From Candidatus Chryseobacterium colombiense (GTDB lineage Bacteria > Bacteroidota > Bacteroidia > Flavobacteriales > Weeksellaceae): a DNA stretch of 64,000 bases. Every line of letters begins with the position of its first letter. The stretch's first letter is position 1. This document shows, piece after piece, positions 16,327 to 25,794 of the stretch. The stretch lies in the NCBI GenBank assembly GCA_029203185.1, contig CP119310.1:1178001-1242000 (forward strand), in the 5' to 3' direction. Position numbers and translations under genes: made by a program. Below the pieces are notes generated by a model. It searched no databases and was not told the origin of the DNA. It saw only the letters and a program-made list of their open reading frames with translations.

Positions 16327-16340
16327 TGTAATCGATTACA
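16327..16340. promoter_or_regulatory. LacI-family/cre-like operator
   Basis: TGTAATCGATTACA is a perfect 14-base palindrome with a central CG. It fits the LacI-family cre consensus TGWNANCGNTNWCA at every fixed position. It overlaps the expected transcription start, so a bound repressor would block the pectate lyase gene. No LacI-type gene is in the window, so the regulator is unknown. Confidence 0.6.
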
Positions 16341-16382
16341 TTTTATCAATTAAAAATTAAAACCAAACAATAACCATCAATT

Positions 16383-18884
16383 ATGAAAAAAATATTGATT
16401 TGTTTTGCATTTGTATGTATATCAGCATTCGCAAAATCACAGCTAACGATTACACAAACTACAGGATGGCTGGAATCCGCTTATGTAAAATGGAATCCTG
16501 TAAACGGAGCCGACAGTTACAGAGTATATTATTCAGGAAACGGAATTACGAATAAGCTGATAGACAATCAACTTATAAGAAGTTATGGCTCTTATTTCAG
16601 AGCAGATATTCCCGGGTTGAGCGCAGGTAATTATACTTTTAAAGTTGTTCCGGTAGTCAATAATACAGAAGGAACAGGTACAACATCTTCCCAGGTAACA
16701 GTTTTGCCGCAGGATCGTACCGGTTTTGCCCACAGTGACGGCAGAGTTCCCGGAGCTTACAATGTAGACGGAACCTTAAAAGCCAATGCCGTTGTTTTGT
16801 ACATCACTCAAAACACAAAAAATACGGTTTCTCTAAATGTCACAGGTGCAACCACTAATCCCTGTGTTGGACTTCAGTCCATATTAGACGGATTCAAAAA
16901 GGGAAATGATACCCGTCCGCTCGCAATAAGATTTATCGGAAACATTACCGACCCTAGCTATTTACTGAATGGTGACGCAGTAGTAGAAAACAATAAAAAT
17001 GCATCCAGCTCAATCACTCTTGAAGGGATTGGCTCCGATGCGGTCATTAACGGATGGGGAATCAGAATTAAAAATGCGACAAATATTGAAGTCAGAAATC
17101 TGGCATTTATGCTTACGGATGCAGATGAAGGTGACAATCTGAGCTTACAACAGGATAATACGTATATATGGGCACATAACAATGATCTTTTCTATGGTAA
17201 ACCGGGCAGTGATGCAGACCAGATTAAAGGGGACGGTGCTTTAGATGCTAAGAAATCAACCTATATTACTTTTTCTTACAATCATTTCTGGGACAACGGG
17301 AAAAGCAGCCTTTTGGGATTAAGCGAGAATACAACAGCCGGACTTTATATTACGTATCATCATAACTGGTTTGATCATTCAGATTCCAGACATCCGCGTA
17401 TCCGGTTTTATTCTGCCCATGTGTATAACAATTACTATGACGGAAATTCGAAATACGGTGTTGGCTCTACGATGGGATCATCTGTTTTTGTAGAAGGAAA
17501 TTATTTCAGAAACTGTAAATATCCTATTCTTACCTCTAAACAGGGAACTGATATTGCCAGTGGCTCCGGAGGAACTTTTTCAAATGAAAACGGAGGGGTT
17601 GTAAAAGCTTTTAATAATTTCATGACAGGCCAGAATGCTTTCGTTGCATACAATTCTTCTACTGTACCCAGTCAGTTTGATGCCTATGTCGCAACAACAA
17701 GAAATGAGGTTTTAAGTGCTCAGATCAAAGCTTTACAGGGAGCAGGAACTTATAATAATTTTGACACCAACTCTGCTCTTTATATTAATTCTATTTCTCC
17801 GGATTCTCCTACGGTAGCAAGAGATAAGACCATGCAATATTCTGGCAGAGTATCGGGAGGAGATATAAGCTGGACTTTCAACAACGCTATAGATGATACT
17901 TCTGATGCGGTGAACACGGGATTGATGTCTCTGCTTCAAAACTATTCTTCTGCAATGGTTTTTGTACAGGGGGAATCTGGTTCTTCAACTTCAGGACAGA
18001 CCTTGCTTATCGCATCAAACAACAGCCAGACCGTTGCTTCAGGAACAGCAATAAGCCCAATGGTATTCACATGGGGAGGAACAGCTACTGATGTGAATGT
18101 TTCCGGATTGCCAAATGCAGGAATCAGCTTTGTGAAGAATACATCCAACAAAACAGTAACGATCTCCGGGACACCAACTGCAAATCTTGATTTTACGATT
18201 ACGACGATCGGTACTTCAGGTACTTCTGTTTCAGGAACCGGCAGTATTACAGTGACGACCACCGGAACAAATCCTCAGGGAAATGAAGTTCACAATTTTA
18301 CAACTTCAGGAGTAAGCAGCTCATTTTACACTTTTACATCTGCCAATATGAACTCTACAGACGGATCTGCAAGCTATGACGGAATCAGCTTTACCAAAAG
18401 GCTGAAAATAGAATCATCCACCGAGATTTCATATTCTACCAGTGCAACCTCATCTTTAACACTAGTTTTTGATCCTACATTCTCAGGAACAATAAAAGTT
18501 GACGGTACTTCTTATACGGCAAGTTCCGGTATTGTGAGTATTCCGAATATTGCAGCGGGTTCTCATTCGATTACCAAAGGAAGTGTAGCCAATCTTTATT
18601 ATATTAAAACTCAATATCAGTCTGCACTTGCTTCAAAACTTTCACAGGAAGAAATTGCAGAGCCGAAAGCCATTCTTTATCCTAATCCGGTACAGGATGT
18701 TTTCAGCATATCAACAGCTTCGAATATTGAATCAGTTATTATTACCAACAGCACCGGAAAAGTGATGAAAGAGATAAGAGGAAACGTTCAAAGAGTCAAC
18801 ATCAGCAATTTTGAAAGCGGGGTTTATTTATTATTAATTAAAACCAATAAAGGATTGCTTCAGCAAAAAATAATAAAGAAATAA
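16383..18884 (+). CDS. Secreted multi-domain pectate lyase with T9SS sorting domain
   Basis: The 833-residue product is predicted to cleave polygalacturonate by beta-elimination outside the cell. In order it shows a signal peptide (1-20), a fibronectin III-like domain (20-112), and a right-handed parallel beta-helix of the pectate lyase 1 type (about 115-450). The helix carries YHHNWFDHSDSRHPRIRFYS, with the expected catalytic arginine in the RHPRIR segment. Then come an Ig-like module (about 535-625), a beta-rich module (632-745) and a T9SS type A domain (ILYPNPVQDVFSIS to the end). The T9SS tail predicts export and surface attachment. No SusC/SusD pair or other pectin gene is adjacent. Confidence 0.88.
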   Translation: MKKILICFAFVCISAFAKSQLTITQTTGWLESAYVKWNPVNGADSYRVYYSGNGITNKLIDNQLIRSYGSYFRADIPGLSAGNYTFKVVPVVNNTEGTGTTSSQVTVLPQDRTGFAHSDGRVPGAYNVDGTLKANAVVLYITQNTKNTVSLNVTGATTNPCVGLQSILDGFKKGNDTRPLAIRFIGNITDPSYLLNGDAVVENNKNASSSITLEGIGSDAVINGWGIRIKNATNIEVRNLAFMLTDADEGDNLSLQQDNTYIWAHNNDLFYGKPGSDADQIKGDGALDAKKSTYITFSYNHFWDNGKSSLLGLSENTTAGLYITYHHNWFDHSDSRHPRIRFYSAHVYNNYYDGNSKYGVGSTMGSSVFVEGNYFRNCKYPILTSKQGTDIASGSGGTFSNENGGVVKAFNNFMTGQNAFVAYNSSTVPSQFDAYVATTRNEVLSAQIKALQGAGTYNNFDTNSALYINSISPDSPTVARDKTMQYSGRVSGGDISWTFNNAIDDTSDAVNTGLMSLLQNYSSAMVFVQGESGSSTSGQTLLIASNNSQTVASGTAISPMVFTWGGTATDVNVSGLPNAGISFVKNTSNKTVTISGTPTANLDFTITTIGTSGTSVSGTGSITVTTTGTNPQGNEVHNFTTSGVSSSFYTFTSANMNSTDGSASYDGISFTKRLKIESSTEISYSTSATSSLTLVFDPTFSGTIKVDGTSYTASSGIVSIPNIAAGSHSITKGSVANLYYIKTQYQSALASKLSQEEIAEPKAILYPNPVQDVFSISTASNIESVIITNSTGKVMKEIRGNVQRVNISNFESGVYLLLIKTNKGLLQQKIIKK

Positions 18885-18910
18885 AAAATAGTCTTAATAA
18901 ATATTTGTTA

Positions 18911-18946
18911 GCCGTCTTTGTCACAATGACAAGGGCGGTTTTTTAT
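18911..18946 (+). terminator. Rho-independent terminator of the pectate lyase gene
   Basis: GCCGTCTTTGTCA and TGACAAGGGCGG(T) pair with two G-T wobbles around CAA, followed by TTTTTT. Confidence 0.8.
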
Positions 18947-19000
18947 ATAAAAATAACCAATGAAAGCTCATCGGTTATCTAGATTATATTTTAATTATTT

Positions 19001-19654
19001 CTATCTTATTTTCTTATTAATGAAGATCTCATAACTTAAATAAAGTAATGGGAGCGCCATAATTCCGAGATATAGTGAATTGGCTATTGCTGCCTGCGGT
19101 TGATTAGCAACGGCATAAAGCAGTCCGAAAAAAGCTCCTCCTAAATGTGCTGCGTGGCCAATATTATCGTGCTGACTGGGGTTCAGCATCATATAAACAG
19201 AATAACTAAAATAAACAAGGCCAAATATATATCCAGGAATACCTATCGGAATAAAAAACATATAAATTTCCAGATGGGGAATCATTGCGATCGATGCAAA
19301 CAAAATCCCAGAAACTCCTCCACTCGCGCCGATTGCAGAGTACCATGGTTGCTTTTGATACACAAATAATGAAAATATATTACCTAATACAATAGACCCA
19401 AAATAAATAAGTATAAAGCCTAAATTTCCAAACCCCTGGATAACAACAGGGCCAAAGAAATATAGCGTTAACATATTAAACACCAGATGCATAAGATCTG
19501 CGTGTAAAAATCCTGAGGATAGTAAACGAATATATTCCTTTCGGTTCAAGATTGCCCCTACACTGAATTTATATTTTTCAAAATTACTGCTTCCATTAGG
19601 AGCTACAAAGCTTATAATGGCCGTAATTGCTATAACTAATATCAGAATGTTCAT
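19001..19654 (-). CDS. Rhomboid family intramembrane serine protease
   Basis: The 217-residue inner-membrane protein has six hydrophobic segments. Its dyad is S111 in IGASGGVSG and H170 in HAAHLGGAFFG. The HADLMHLVFNM motif near residue 51 is also typical. Rhomboids cut substrates within the membrane. Here there are no cytoplasmic extra domains. It starts 14 bases after parC stops on the same strand, so it is read as the last gene of the parE-parC unit. Substrates are unknown. Confidence 0.9.
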   Translation of the reverse strand: MNILILVIAITAIISFVAPNGSSNFEKYKFSVGAILNRKEYIRLLSSGFLHADLMHLVFNMLTLYFFGPVVIQGFGNLGFILIYFGSIVLGNIFSLFVYQKQPWYSAIGASGGVSGILFASIAMIPHLEIYMFFIPIGIPGYIFGLVYFSYSVYMMLNPSQHDNIGHAAHLGGAFFGLLYAVANQPQAAIANSLYLGIMALPLLYLSYEIFINKKIR

Positions 19655-19668
19655 AATTTTCTCAACAT

Positions 19669-22254
19669 TTAATTTTCCGGATTCTCATCACTTTGAAACA
19701 AATCTCCGATGGTACCACCTTCATCATCTCCTTCAAAACGTTCCGGTTCTTCATATACTTCAGGTTCCTCTTCTTCCGGTTCCGGAACCGTTATATTGAT
19801 CGACTTTACTTTAAATTTCGTAAACTGATTTCCAATTGCTTTTATTCCTTTCACCGTAATGAATTCATCAATATTGATCGTTTCCGGATCACGTTCTTTT
19901 CCTTTGTCTTTTGCAAAAATAATTTCAGCAGTGGCATTATTGGCTACGATAATGCTTTCTATAAAAGACTTCGGGTGTTCTGAAGGCATGAACGTCTGTG
20001 GATTGGTATTATTTTCCAGCAAGAATCTTTTAATAAAATAAATTTCCTTCTCCCCGTCATAATAAATGCACGTTACCGGCTGTTGCGGTTTCCATTTCTC
20101 AAGGATTAAATATTCGTCATCAAAGCGGTTACCAAGATCAAAGCTTACTAGTTTAGCTTCTCCATTGGTATTGATCGTTAAGATTTTATCATCTCCTTTA
20201 AAGCTTCCCAGTAAAGTTCCTCTTACATCTGCATTCAGCCTTCGTACTGTTTCATCAAACCAGATTTTTCTTGGGGCTAATGTAGAAACTCCTTCTTCTT
20301 TCAGGTCTACTTTTTTCACCGAATATTTGGTGACCAGATTTCCTTTTGAATCTCTTCCTTTAATAGCCAATTCAGAGAAGTCAATATCCATTTTATTTTT
20401 TCTGATTCTCGGATTCGGCTTCAAGAGTACGGTTACAGTTTCTGCTTCACCATTCGGATTGGCAGAAAAATAAAGGGTTTCTGAACCTTTTTTATCTGAA
20501 GCCAAAGGATAATCCGTATTTCGCGTCACTCCCGTTACGGAAAAACGTTTCATATAATAAGGTCCTTCTCTTCCTTCCCGATAAATCATGTTGTAAACGG
20601 TTCTCTTATCGTTTTTCTTCCATATTGCAACATGAAGAATATCTTTTCCGATGAAGGTTTTTGCTTCTACCTTTACCACCTTCATACTTCCGTCTTTTCT
20701 GAAGGTAATGATATCATCAATATCTGAACAGTCAAATAAATACTGATCTTTTTTCAGGGATGTTCCGATGAAGCCTTCTTCGAAATTGGCGTAGAATTTT
20801 TCATTAGCCACCGCCACTTTAGTAGCATCTATGGTATCGAAGATTCTTAATTCTGTTTTTCTCAGTCTGTCTTTTCCGTATTTCTTCTGAATATTCAGGA
20901 AATAATCAATAGCATACGGGATAAGATGTTCCAGATGATGTTTTACCTGCTCTATTTTTCCTTCAAGAGCGGCAATATTTTCTTTAAATTTATCTAAATC
21001 GAATCTCGAAATTCTCTTGATCCTGATTTCCGTTAATCTTAAAATATCCTCTTCCGTCACCGCTCTCAGAAGATGCTTGGTATGAGGTTTTAACCCTTTA
21101 TCAATTGTCTTTAAAACTTCCTCCCAACTTTTAACCTCTTCAATATCGTGATAAATCCTGTTTTCAATAAAGATCCTTTCCAGGGATGAAAAATGCCAGC
21201 TTTCCTGTAATTCGTGAAGCTCGATCTCCAATTCTTTTTTAAGCAACGAAACGGTGTGATCCGTATTCATTCTCAGAATTTCGGAAACATTCAAAAACAT
21301 TGGCTTATCACCTACAATAACGCAGGCGTTCGGAGAAATGGTCACCTGACAGTCCGTAAATGCATATAGTGCATCTATCGTTTTATCAGGAGACATATCA
21401 TTGTGAAGGTGAATCAGGATTTCTACTTTATCAGAAGTATTATCTTCAATCTTTTTGATCTTGATTTTCCCTTTTTCATTAGCTTTTAAGACAGAATCGA
21501 TCAGATCTCCCGTATTTTTAGAAAAAGGAAGCTCTGTGATCATCAGCGTATGCTTGTCAACCTGGTTGATTCTGGCTCTGGCTCTTACTTTTCCTCCTCT
21601 GTGACCATCATTGTATTCGGAAACATCTAAAAACCCTGCCGTAAGGAAATCCGGAAAAAGTTCGAACTTTTTACCTTTTAAATACGCAACAGAAGCATTA
21701 ATCAGCTCATTAAAGTTATGAGGAAGAATTTTGGTAGAAAGTCCAACCCCGATCCCTTCCACTCCCTGTGCAAGAAGTAACGGGAACTTCACAGGCAAAT
21801 CTATGGGTTCATTATTTCTGCCGTCATAAGACTTCGTCCAGTCTGTAGTTTTTGGATTGAAAACCACTTCTAAGGCAAAAGGAGTTAATCTTGCTTCAAT
21901 ATATCTTGCAGCAGCAGCGGAATCACCGGTATAGATATTTCCCCAGTTTCCCTGAGTATCTATCAGTAATTCTTTTTGCCCGATTCCCACCATAGCATCG
22001 GTAATAGAAGCATCACCGTGAGGGTGATATTTCATGGTATTTCCTACAATATTGGCAACCTTGTTATAACGCCCGTCTTCCAGCTCTCTCATGGAATGCA
22101 TGATCCTTCTCTGAACGGGTTTGAAACCATCATATACAGACGGAATAGCCCGATCCAAGATCACATAAGAAGCATAATCCAGAAACCAATCTTTATAGAG
22201 TCCGGAGACTTTTTTCAGGCTCTCACCTTCATGCGAATTCTCTTCTGTCATCAT
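19669..22254 (-). CDS. parC: DNA topoisomerase IV subunit A
   Basis: The 861-residue protein is the DNA-cleaving subunit of a type IIA topoisomerase, which unlinks daughter chromosomes. The cleavage tyrosine is Y118 in AAARYIEARLTPFA, after KPVQRRIMHSM and KYHPHGDASITDAM. The C-terminal region (about 500-820) has the degenerate beta-pinwheel repeats of GyrA/ParC, followed by an acidic tail (PEPEEEEPEVYEEPERFEGD). It is shorter and more divergent than GyrA and is paired with a ParE-type B subunit in the same unit, so topoisomerase IV is preferred over gyrase. Its start overlaps the upstream gene by four bases. Confidence 0.92.
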   Translation of the reverse strand: MMTEENSHEGESLKKVSGLYKDWFLDYASYVILDRAIPSVYDGFKPVQRRIMHSMRELEDGRYNKVANIVGNTMKYHPHGDASITDAMVGIGQKELLIDTQGNWGNIYTGDSAAAARYIEARLTPFALEVVFNPKTTDWTKSYDGRNNEPIDLPVKFPLLLAQGVEGIGVGLSTKILPHNFNELINASVAYLKGKKFELFPDFLTAGFLDVSEYNDGHRGGKVRARARINQVDKHTLMITELPFSKNTGDLIDSVLKANEKGKIKIKKIEDNTSDKVEILIHLHNDMSPDKTIDALYAFTDCQVTISPNACVIVGDKPMFLNVSEILRMNTDHTVSLLKKELEIELHELQESWHFSSLERIFIENRIYHDIEEVKSWEEVLKTIDKGLKPHTKHLLRAVTEEDILRLTEIRIKRISRFDLDKFKENIAALEGKIEQVKHHLEHLIPYAIDYFLNIQKKYGKDRLRKTELRIFDTIDATKVAVANEKFYANFEEGFIGTSLKKDQYLFDCSDIDDIITFRKDGSMKVVKVEAKTFIGKDILHVAIWKKNDKRTVYNMIYREGREGPYYMKRFSVTGVTRNTDYPLASDKKGSETLYFSANPNGEAETVTVLLKPNPRIRKNKMDIDFSELAIKGRDSKGNLVTKYSVKKVDLKEEGVSTLAPRKIWFDETVRRLNADVRGTLLGSFKGDDKILTINTNGEAKLVSFDLGNRFDDEYLILEKWKPQQPVTCIYYDGEKEIYFIKRFLLENNTNPQTFMPSEHPKSFIESIIVANNATAEIIFAKDKGKERDPETINIDEFITVKGIKAIGNQFTKFKVKSINITVPEPEEEEPEVYEEPERFEGDDEGGTIGDLFQSDENPEN

Positions 22255-22733
22255 TTAATTAACTCTTTTTTCTCGTTATTAGTTGTTACTACTTTATTTA
22301 AAGAGAATTTCAAATCTTTTATTTCTTTTTTAGAAAGGTATGATATTTCATATTTCAGCATAGTAGAGCCTGTATTCTTGCTGGATACTTTTACATACAG
22401 CCTTTTGATCAGGAACATATCCACAATTTCGTAGCTGATCAGCTTATACTTTGGAAACTCATCACTTAATGGTTTGTTGATAAAAGGAACAATATTTCTG
22501 TTCCTGAAATTCAAAGCTTCCCCGTCGCTGTCGTATTCAAAAATCTGCCTTCCGATAAGATAAAAAGCAATCAGCATGGCAGCAGGAATCACTATAAACA
22601 GATAACTAAGGTCTCCTAAAAGATTAAACCTGTCTTCCAATAAGAAAGCAAATATACCACCTGCTAAAATCAACACCAGCAACATATTGATGGAATTATA
22701 TATTGAAATTTTACTGCGGTTACTTATTCTCAT
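22251..22733 (-). CDS. Small membrane protein between parE and parC, unknown function
   Basis: The 160-residue product has two hydrophobic segments (about 14-30 and 38-60), close to the N-terminus. A cytoplasmic, beta-rich domain follows (about 65-160) that recalls the PH-like folds of small membrane proteins (DSDGEALNFRNRNIVPFI). I do not recognise a family. It overlaps parC by four bases (ATGA-type coupling) and starts 41 bases after parE ends, so all three are translated from one message. A link to chromosome segregation is only positional. Confidence 0.7.
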   Translation of the reverse strand: MRISNRSKISIYNSINMLLVLILAGGIFAFLLEDRFNLLGDLSYLFIVIPAAMLIAFYLIGRQIFEYDSDGEALNFRNRNIVPFINKPLSDEFPKYKLISYEIVDMFLIKRLYVKVSSKNTGSTMLKYEISYLSKKEIKDLKFSLNKVVTTNNEKKELIK

Positions 22734-22773
22734 ATAGCTGTTCTATTTTTTCTATTTTTTTCTACGATCTAAT

Positions 22774-24645
22774 TTAGTCTAAAATTTCTTTAATCTGAAT
22801 ATCCTGATCTTCCACAACCAGATTTTCTAAAATGAAAGTCTGTCTGTCGGGAGTGTTTTTCCCCATATAGAATTCTAAAAGCTGCTCTATGGTCTGGTCT
22901 TTTCCTATCACCACAGGCTCCAGTCTGATATCTTTTCCTATGAAATGTTTAAATTCATCCGGAGAGATTTCTCCCAATCCTTTAAATCGGGTAATTTCAG
23001 GATTTTTGCCTAATTCATTCAGGGCTTTTACTCTTTCCTGCTCGCTGTAGCAGTATCTCGTCTCTTTTTTATTCCTTACTCTGAACAATGGAGTCTGCAG
23101 AATGTAAAGATGCCCGTTTTTAATAATATCCGGGAAAAACTGCAGGAAGAAGGTAATCATCAGCAACCTAATGTGCATACCATCCACATCGGCATCGGTC
23201 GCAATAATGACCTGATTGTATCTTAAATCTTCCAGGCTTTCTTCAATATTTAAAGCAGCCTGAAGCAGATTAAACTCTTCATTTTCATACACCACCTTTT
23301 TGGTAAGACCATAGCAGTTCAGCGGTTTCCCTTTTAAGGAAAATACAGCCTGAGTTTCTACATCCCTGGATTTGGTAATAGATCCTGATGCTGAATCTCC
23401 TTCGGTAATAAATATCTGCGTTTCTGCTTTTCTTTCTGCTTTCTGGTCGTTATAATGCTGTCTGCAGTCCCGAAGTTTCTTATTATGAAGCGATACTTTT
23501 TTTGCCCTTTCTCTTGCCAGCTTCTGAATTCCTGAAAGCTCTTTTCTTTCTCTTTCGGAAATTAAGATTTTTCTTTGGATGGCTTCAGCAACTTCAGGAT
23601 TTTTATGTAAAAAATTATCTAATTTACTTTTTAGGAAATCAATGATAAAGGTTCTGACAGTAGGTCCGTTAGGTCCTATATCGTTGGATCCCAGCTTTGT
23701 TTTGGTCTGAGATTCAAAAACAGGCTCTTCTACATTGATGGAGACCGCGGCAACAATTGATTTTCTGACGTCTGATGCATCGAAATTTTTATTAAAAAAC
23801 TCGCGAATCGTTTTTACGTACGCTTCACGGAAGGCATTCAAGTGCGTTCCTCCCTGCGTGGTATTCTGTCCGTTTACAAATGAAAAATAGGTTTCCGTCT
23901 GCGATTTATCGGTATGTGTAATGGCAACTTCTATATCATTATCTCTTAAATGAATAATGGGATACAAGGTTTCATTTTCCAGCTCTTCGTCCAAGAGATC
24001 TTTAAGTCCATTCTCAGAGTAAAATTTTTCCCCGTTGAAAAGAATCGTAAGTCCCGGATTCAGGTACGCGTAATTACGGAGCATCCTTTCGATATACTCT
24101 TTTCTGAATTTAAAATGCAGGAAGATTTCACCATCGGGAATAAAAGAAATCTCGGTACCGTTTCGGTCTGAAGTATCTTTTTCATCGAAGTTTTCAGTAA
24201 TCAATCCTCTGGAAAATTCTGCAACTTTCATTTTCCCGTCCCGGAAAGATCTTACACGGAAATACTCTGACAAGGCATTGACAGCTTTTGTCCCGACTCC
24301 GTTCAGACCCACAGATTTTTTGAAGGCTTTGCTGTCATACTTACCTCCCGTATTCATTTTGGAAACTGCATCCACCACTTTTCCCAGCGGAATCCCACGG
24401 CCAAAGTCACGAATGGTAACTTTACCGTCGTCCAGTTTTATTTCGATTCTTTTACCGGATTTCATTCTGAACTCATCAATCGAGTTATCCAGAATTTCTT
24501 TAAGTAAAATATAAATACCGTCATCAGCAGAAGATCCGTCTCCCAGCTTCCCGATATACATTCCGGGGCGTAAACGTATGTGTTCCTGCCAATCGAGGGT
24601 TCTGATATTATCTTCGGAATAGATTGGGTTTATTTCTTGTGACAT
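22774..24645 (-). CDS. parE: DNA topoisomerase IV subunit B
   Basis: The 623-residue ATPase subunit partners ParC. From the ATG at 24643-24645 it starts MSQEINPIYSEDNIRTLDWQ; a TTG 15 bases upstream is less likely because it is not at the family start. GHKL ATPase motifs are ILLKEILDNSIDEF, RDFGRGIPLG and GLNGVGTKAVNALS. The TOPRIM domain carries EGDSASG and DADVDGMHIRLL, which bind the magnesium ions for cleavage. It heads the parE - membrane protein - parC - rhomboid unit, with a -7 element 21 bases upstream. Confidence 0.93.
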   Translation of the reverse strand: MSQEINPIYSEDNIRTLDWQEHIRLRPGMYIGKLGDGSSADDGIYILLKEILDNSIDEFRMKSGKRIEIKLDDGKVTIRDFGRGIPLGKVVDAVSKMNTGGKYDSKAFKKSVGLNGVGTKAVNALSEYFRVRSFRDGKMKVAEFSRGLITENFDEKDTSDRNGTEISFIPDGEIFLHFKFRKEYIERMLRNYAYLNPGLTILFNGEKFYSENGLKDLLDEELENETLYPIIHLRDNDIEVAITHTDKSQTETYFSFVNGQNTTQGGTHLNAFREAYVKTIREFFNKNFDASDVRKSIVAAVSINVEEPVFESQTKTKLGSNDIGPNGPTVRTFIIDFLKSKLDNFLHKNPEVAEAIQRKILISERERKELSGIQKLARERAKKVSLHNKKLRDCRQHYNDQKAERKAETQIFITEGDSASGSITKSRDVETQAVFSLKGKPLNCYGLTKKVVYENEEFNLLQAALNIEESLEDLRYNQVIIATDADVDGMHIRLLMITFFLQFFPDIIKNGHLYILQTPLFRVRNKKETRYCYSEQERVKALNELGKNPEITRFKGLGEISPDEFKHFIGKDIRLEPVVIGKDQTIEQLLEFYMGKNTPDRQTFILENLVVEDQDIQIKEILD

Positions 24646-24665
24646 ATGTAATTTCAGCAAACATA

Positions 24666-24673
24666 CAAAAATA
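24666..24673 (-). promoter_or_regulatory. -7 element for parE operon
   Basis: On the minus strand TATTTTTG matches TAnnTTTG, 20 bases upstream of the parE ATG. No -33 TTG is visible. Confidence 0.45.
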
Positions 24674-24909
24674 TGAAATTGAATAAAATTAAGCTAAAAA
24701 ATTAGAGTCTTTTTCCGAAATACTTATCCTCATTTTATCTTTAAAATTATCAATTCAGTATAAATTTAAAACATTCGTTCTTTAAAGCTGAAGCAAACTT
24801 TAATTTTATTTCAAAGTCCTGTGAGATCCAACCTTCTTCTTTCATTTGTCAGAATTCATAAAAAAGGACTATAAACTAGCCCTTTCATTATATCGTATTC
24901 AATTTTGTA

Positions 24910-25701
24910 TTAAAATCCGTCGCCATCCAACAGGTTTCCTATTCCTCCCAGGATACTTCCCTGCTCTTTATTTTTAGTCGTTCCGTACTGGAGAATTCTG
25001 CTTGCCAGTCTTGAAATAGGCAGAGTCTGGATCCAGACTTTTCCGGGACCTCTCAATTGGGCAAAGAACAATCCTTCCCCTCCGAAAATGGTATTTTTGA
25101 TCCCGCCTACAAACTGAATATCGTAATCTACCGTATGGGTAAAAGCAACGATACACCCAGTATCTATTTTCAGAATTTCTCCCGGCTGAAGTTCTTTTTC
25201 TATGACGTGGCCTCCACTGTGAACGAACGTCATTCCGTCCCCTTCAAGCTTCTGCATGATAAATCCTTCCCCACCGAAAAGTCCTGTCCCTAACTTCTTT
25301 TGAAATTCAATTCCTATGGTCACTCCTTTCGCAGCACAAAGAAAACTGTCTTTCTGGCAGATTACCTTATCTCCCAGTGTACTCAGATCAAGAGGAATGA
25401 TTTTTCCCGTATAAGGTGCAGCAAAAGTGACATGTCTTTTATCTGAAGAAGTGTTGGTAAATACAGTCATAAAAAGGTTTTCTCCGGTAAGCATTCTTTT
25501 TCCGGCAGAAAATAATTTTCCCATCAGTCCCTTTTCCGTTCCGTCTCCGAATAAGGTTTCCATCTGTATTCCGTCTTTCATCATCATAAAACTTCCCGGT
25601 TCTGCAATGACGCTTTCTCTCGGATCCAGCTCGATCTCCACGCACTGCATTTCTTCCCCGTAAATTTTATAATCAATTTCATGATTGACCATAGTGTTCA
25701 A
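24910..25701 (-). CDS. AIM24/TIGR00266 family protein
   Basis: The 263-residue protein is all-beta and glycine-rich, as expected for the AIM24 (mitochondrial biogenesis-like) family. Typical segments are VEIELDPRESVIAEPGSFMM, LGTGLFGGEGFIMQKLEGDG, FVHSGGHVIEKELQPGEILK, VDTGC-like IDTGCIVAFTHTVDYDI and GGEGLFFAQLRGPGKVWIQT. Bacterial members have no established function. The first or fourth codon could start translation. It is a single gene, divergent from the aminotransferase at 25795, with about 90 bases between. Confidence 0.85.
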   Translation of the reverse strand: MNTMVNHEIDYKIYGEEMQCVEIELDPRESVIAEPGSFMMMKDGIQMETLFGDGTEKGLMGKLFSAGKRMLTGENLFMTVFTNTSSDKRHVTFAAPYTGKIIPLDLSTLGDKVICQKDSFLCAAKGVTIGIEFQKKLGTGLFGGEGFIMQKLEGDGMTFVHSGGHVIEKELQPGEILKIDTGCIVAFTHTVDYDIQFVGGIKNTIFGGEGLFFAQLRGPGKVWIQTLPISRLASRILQYGTTKNKEQGSILGGIGNLLDGDGF

Positions 25702-25794
25702 AGTATTTTAAGTTATTTGCTGCAATATTAGCATTTTTTACATTCCATTTTGAAAAAATAAATTAAATTCGGTGTGATTAAAAAATTTCAGTTC

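Noticed and set aside
24840..24900. A possible terminator after the AIM24 gene (AAAAAGGACT ... AGCCCTTT)
   Set aside because: The stem has a mismatch in the central pairs and a long loop, so I do not call it.
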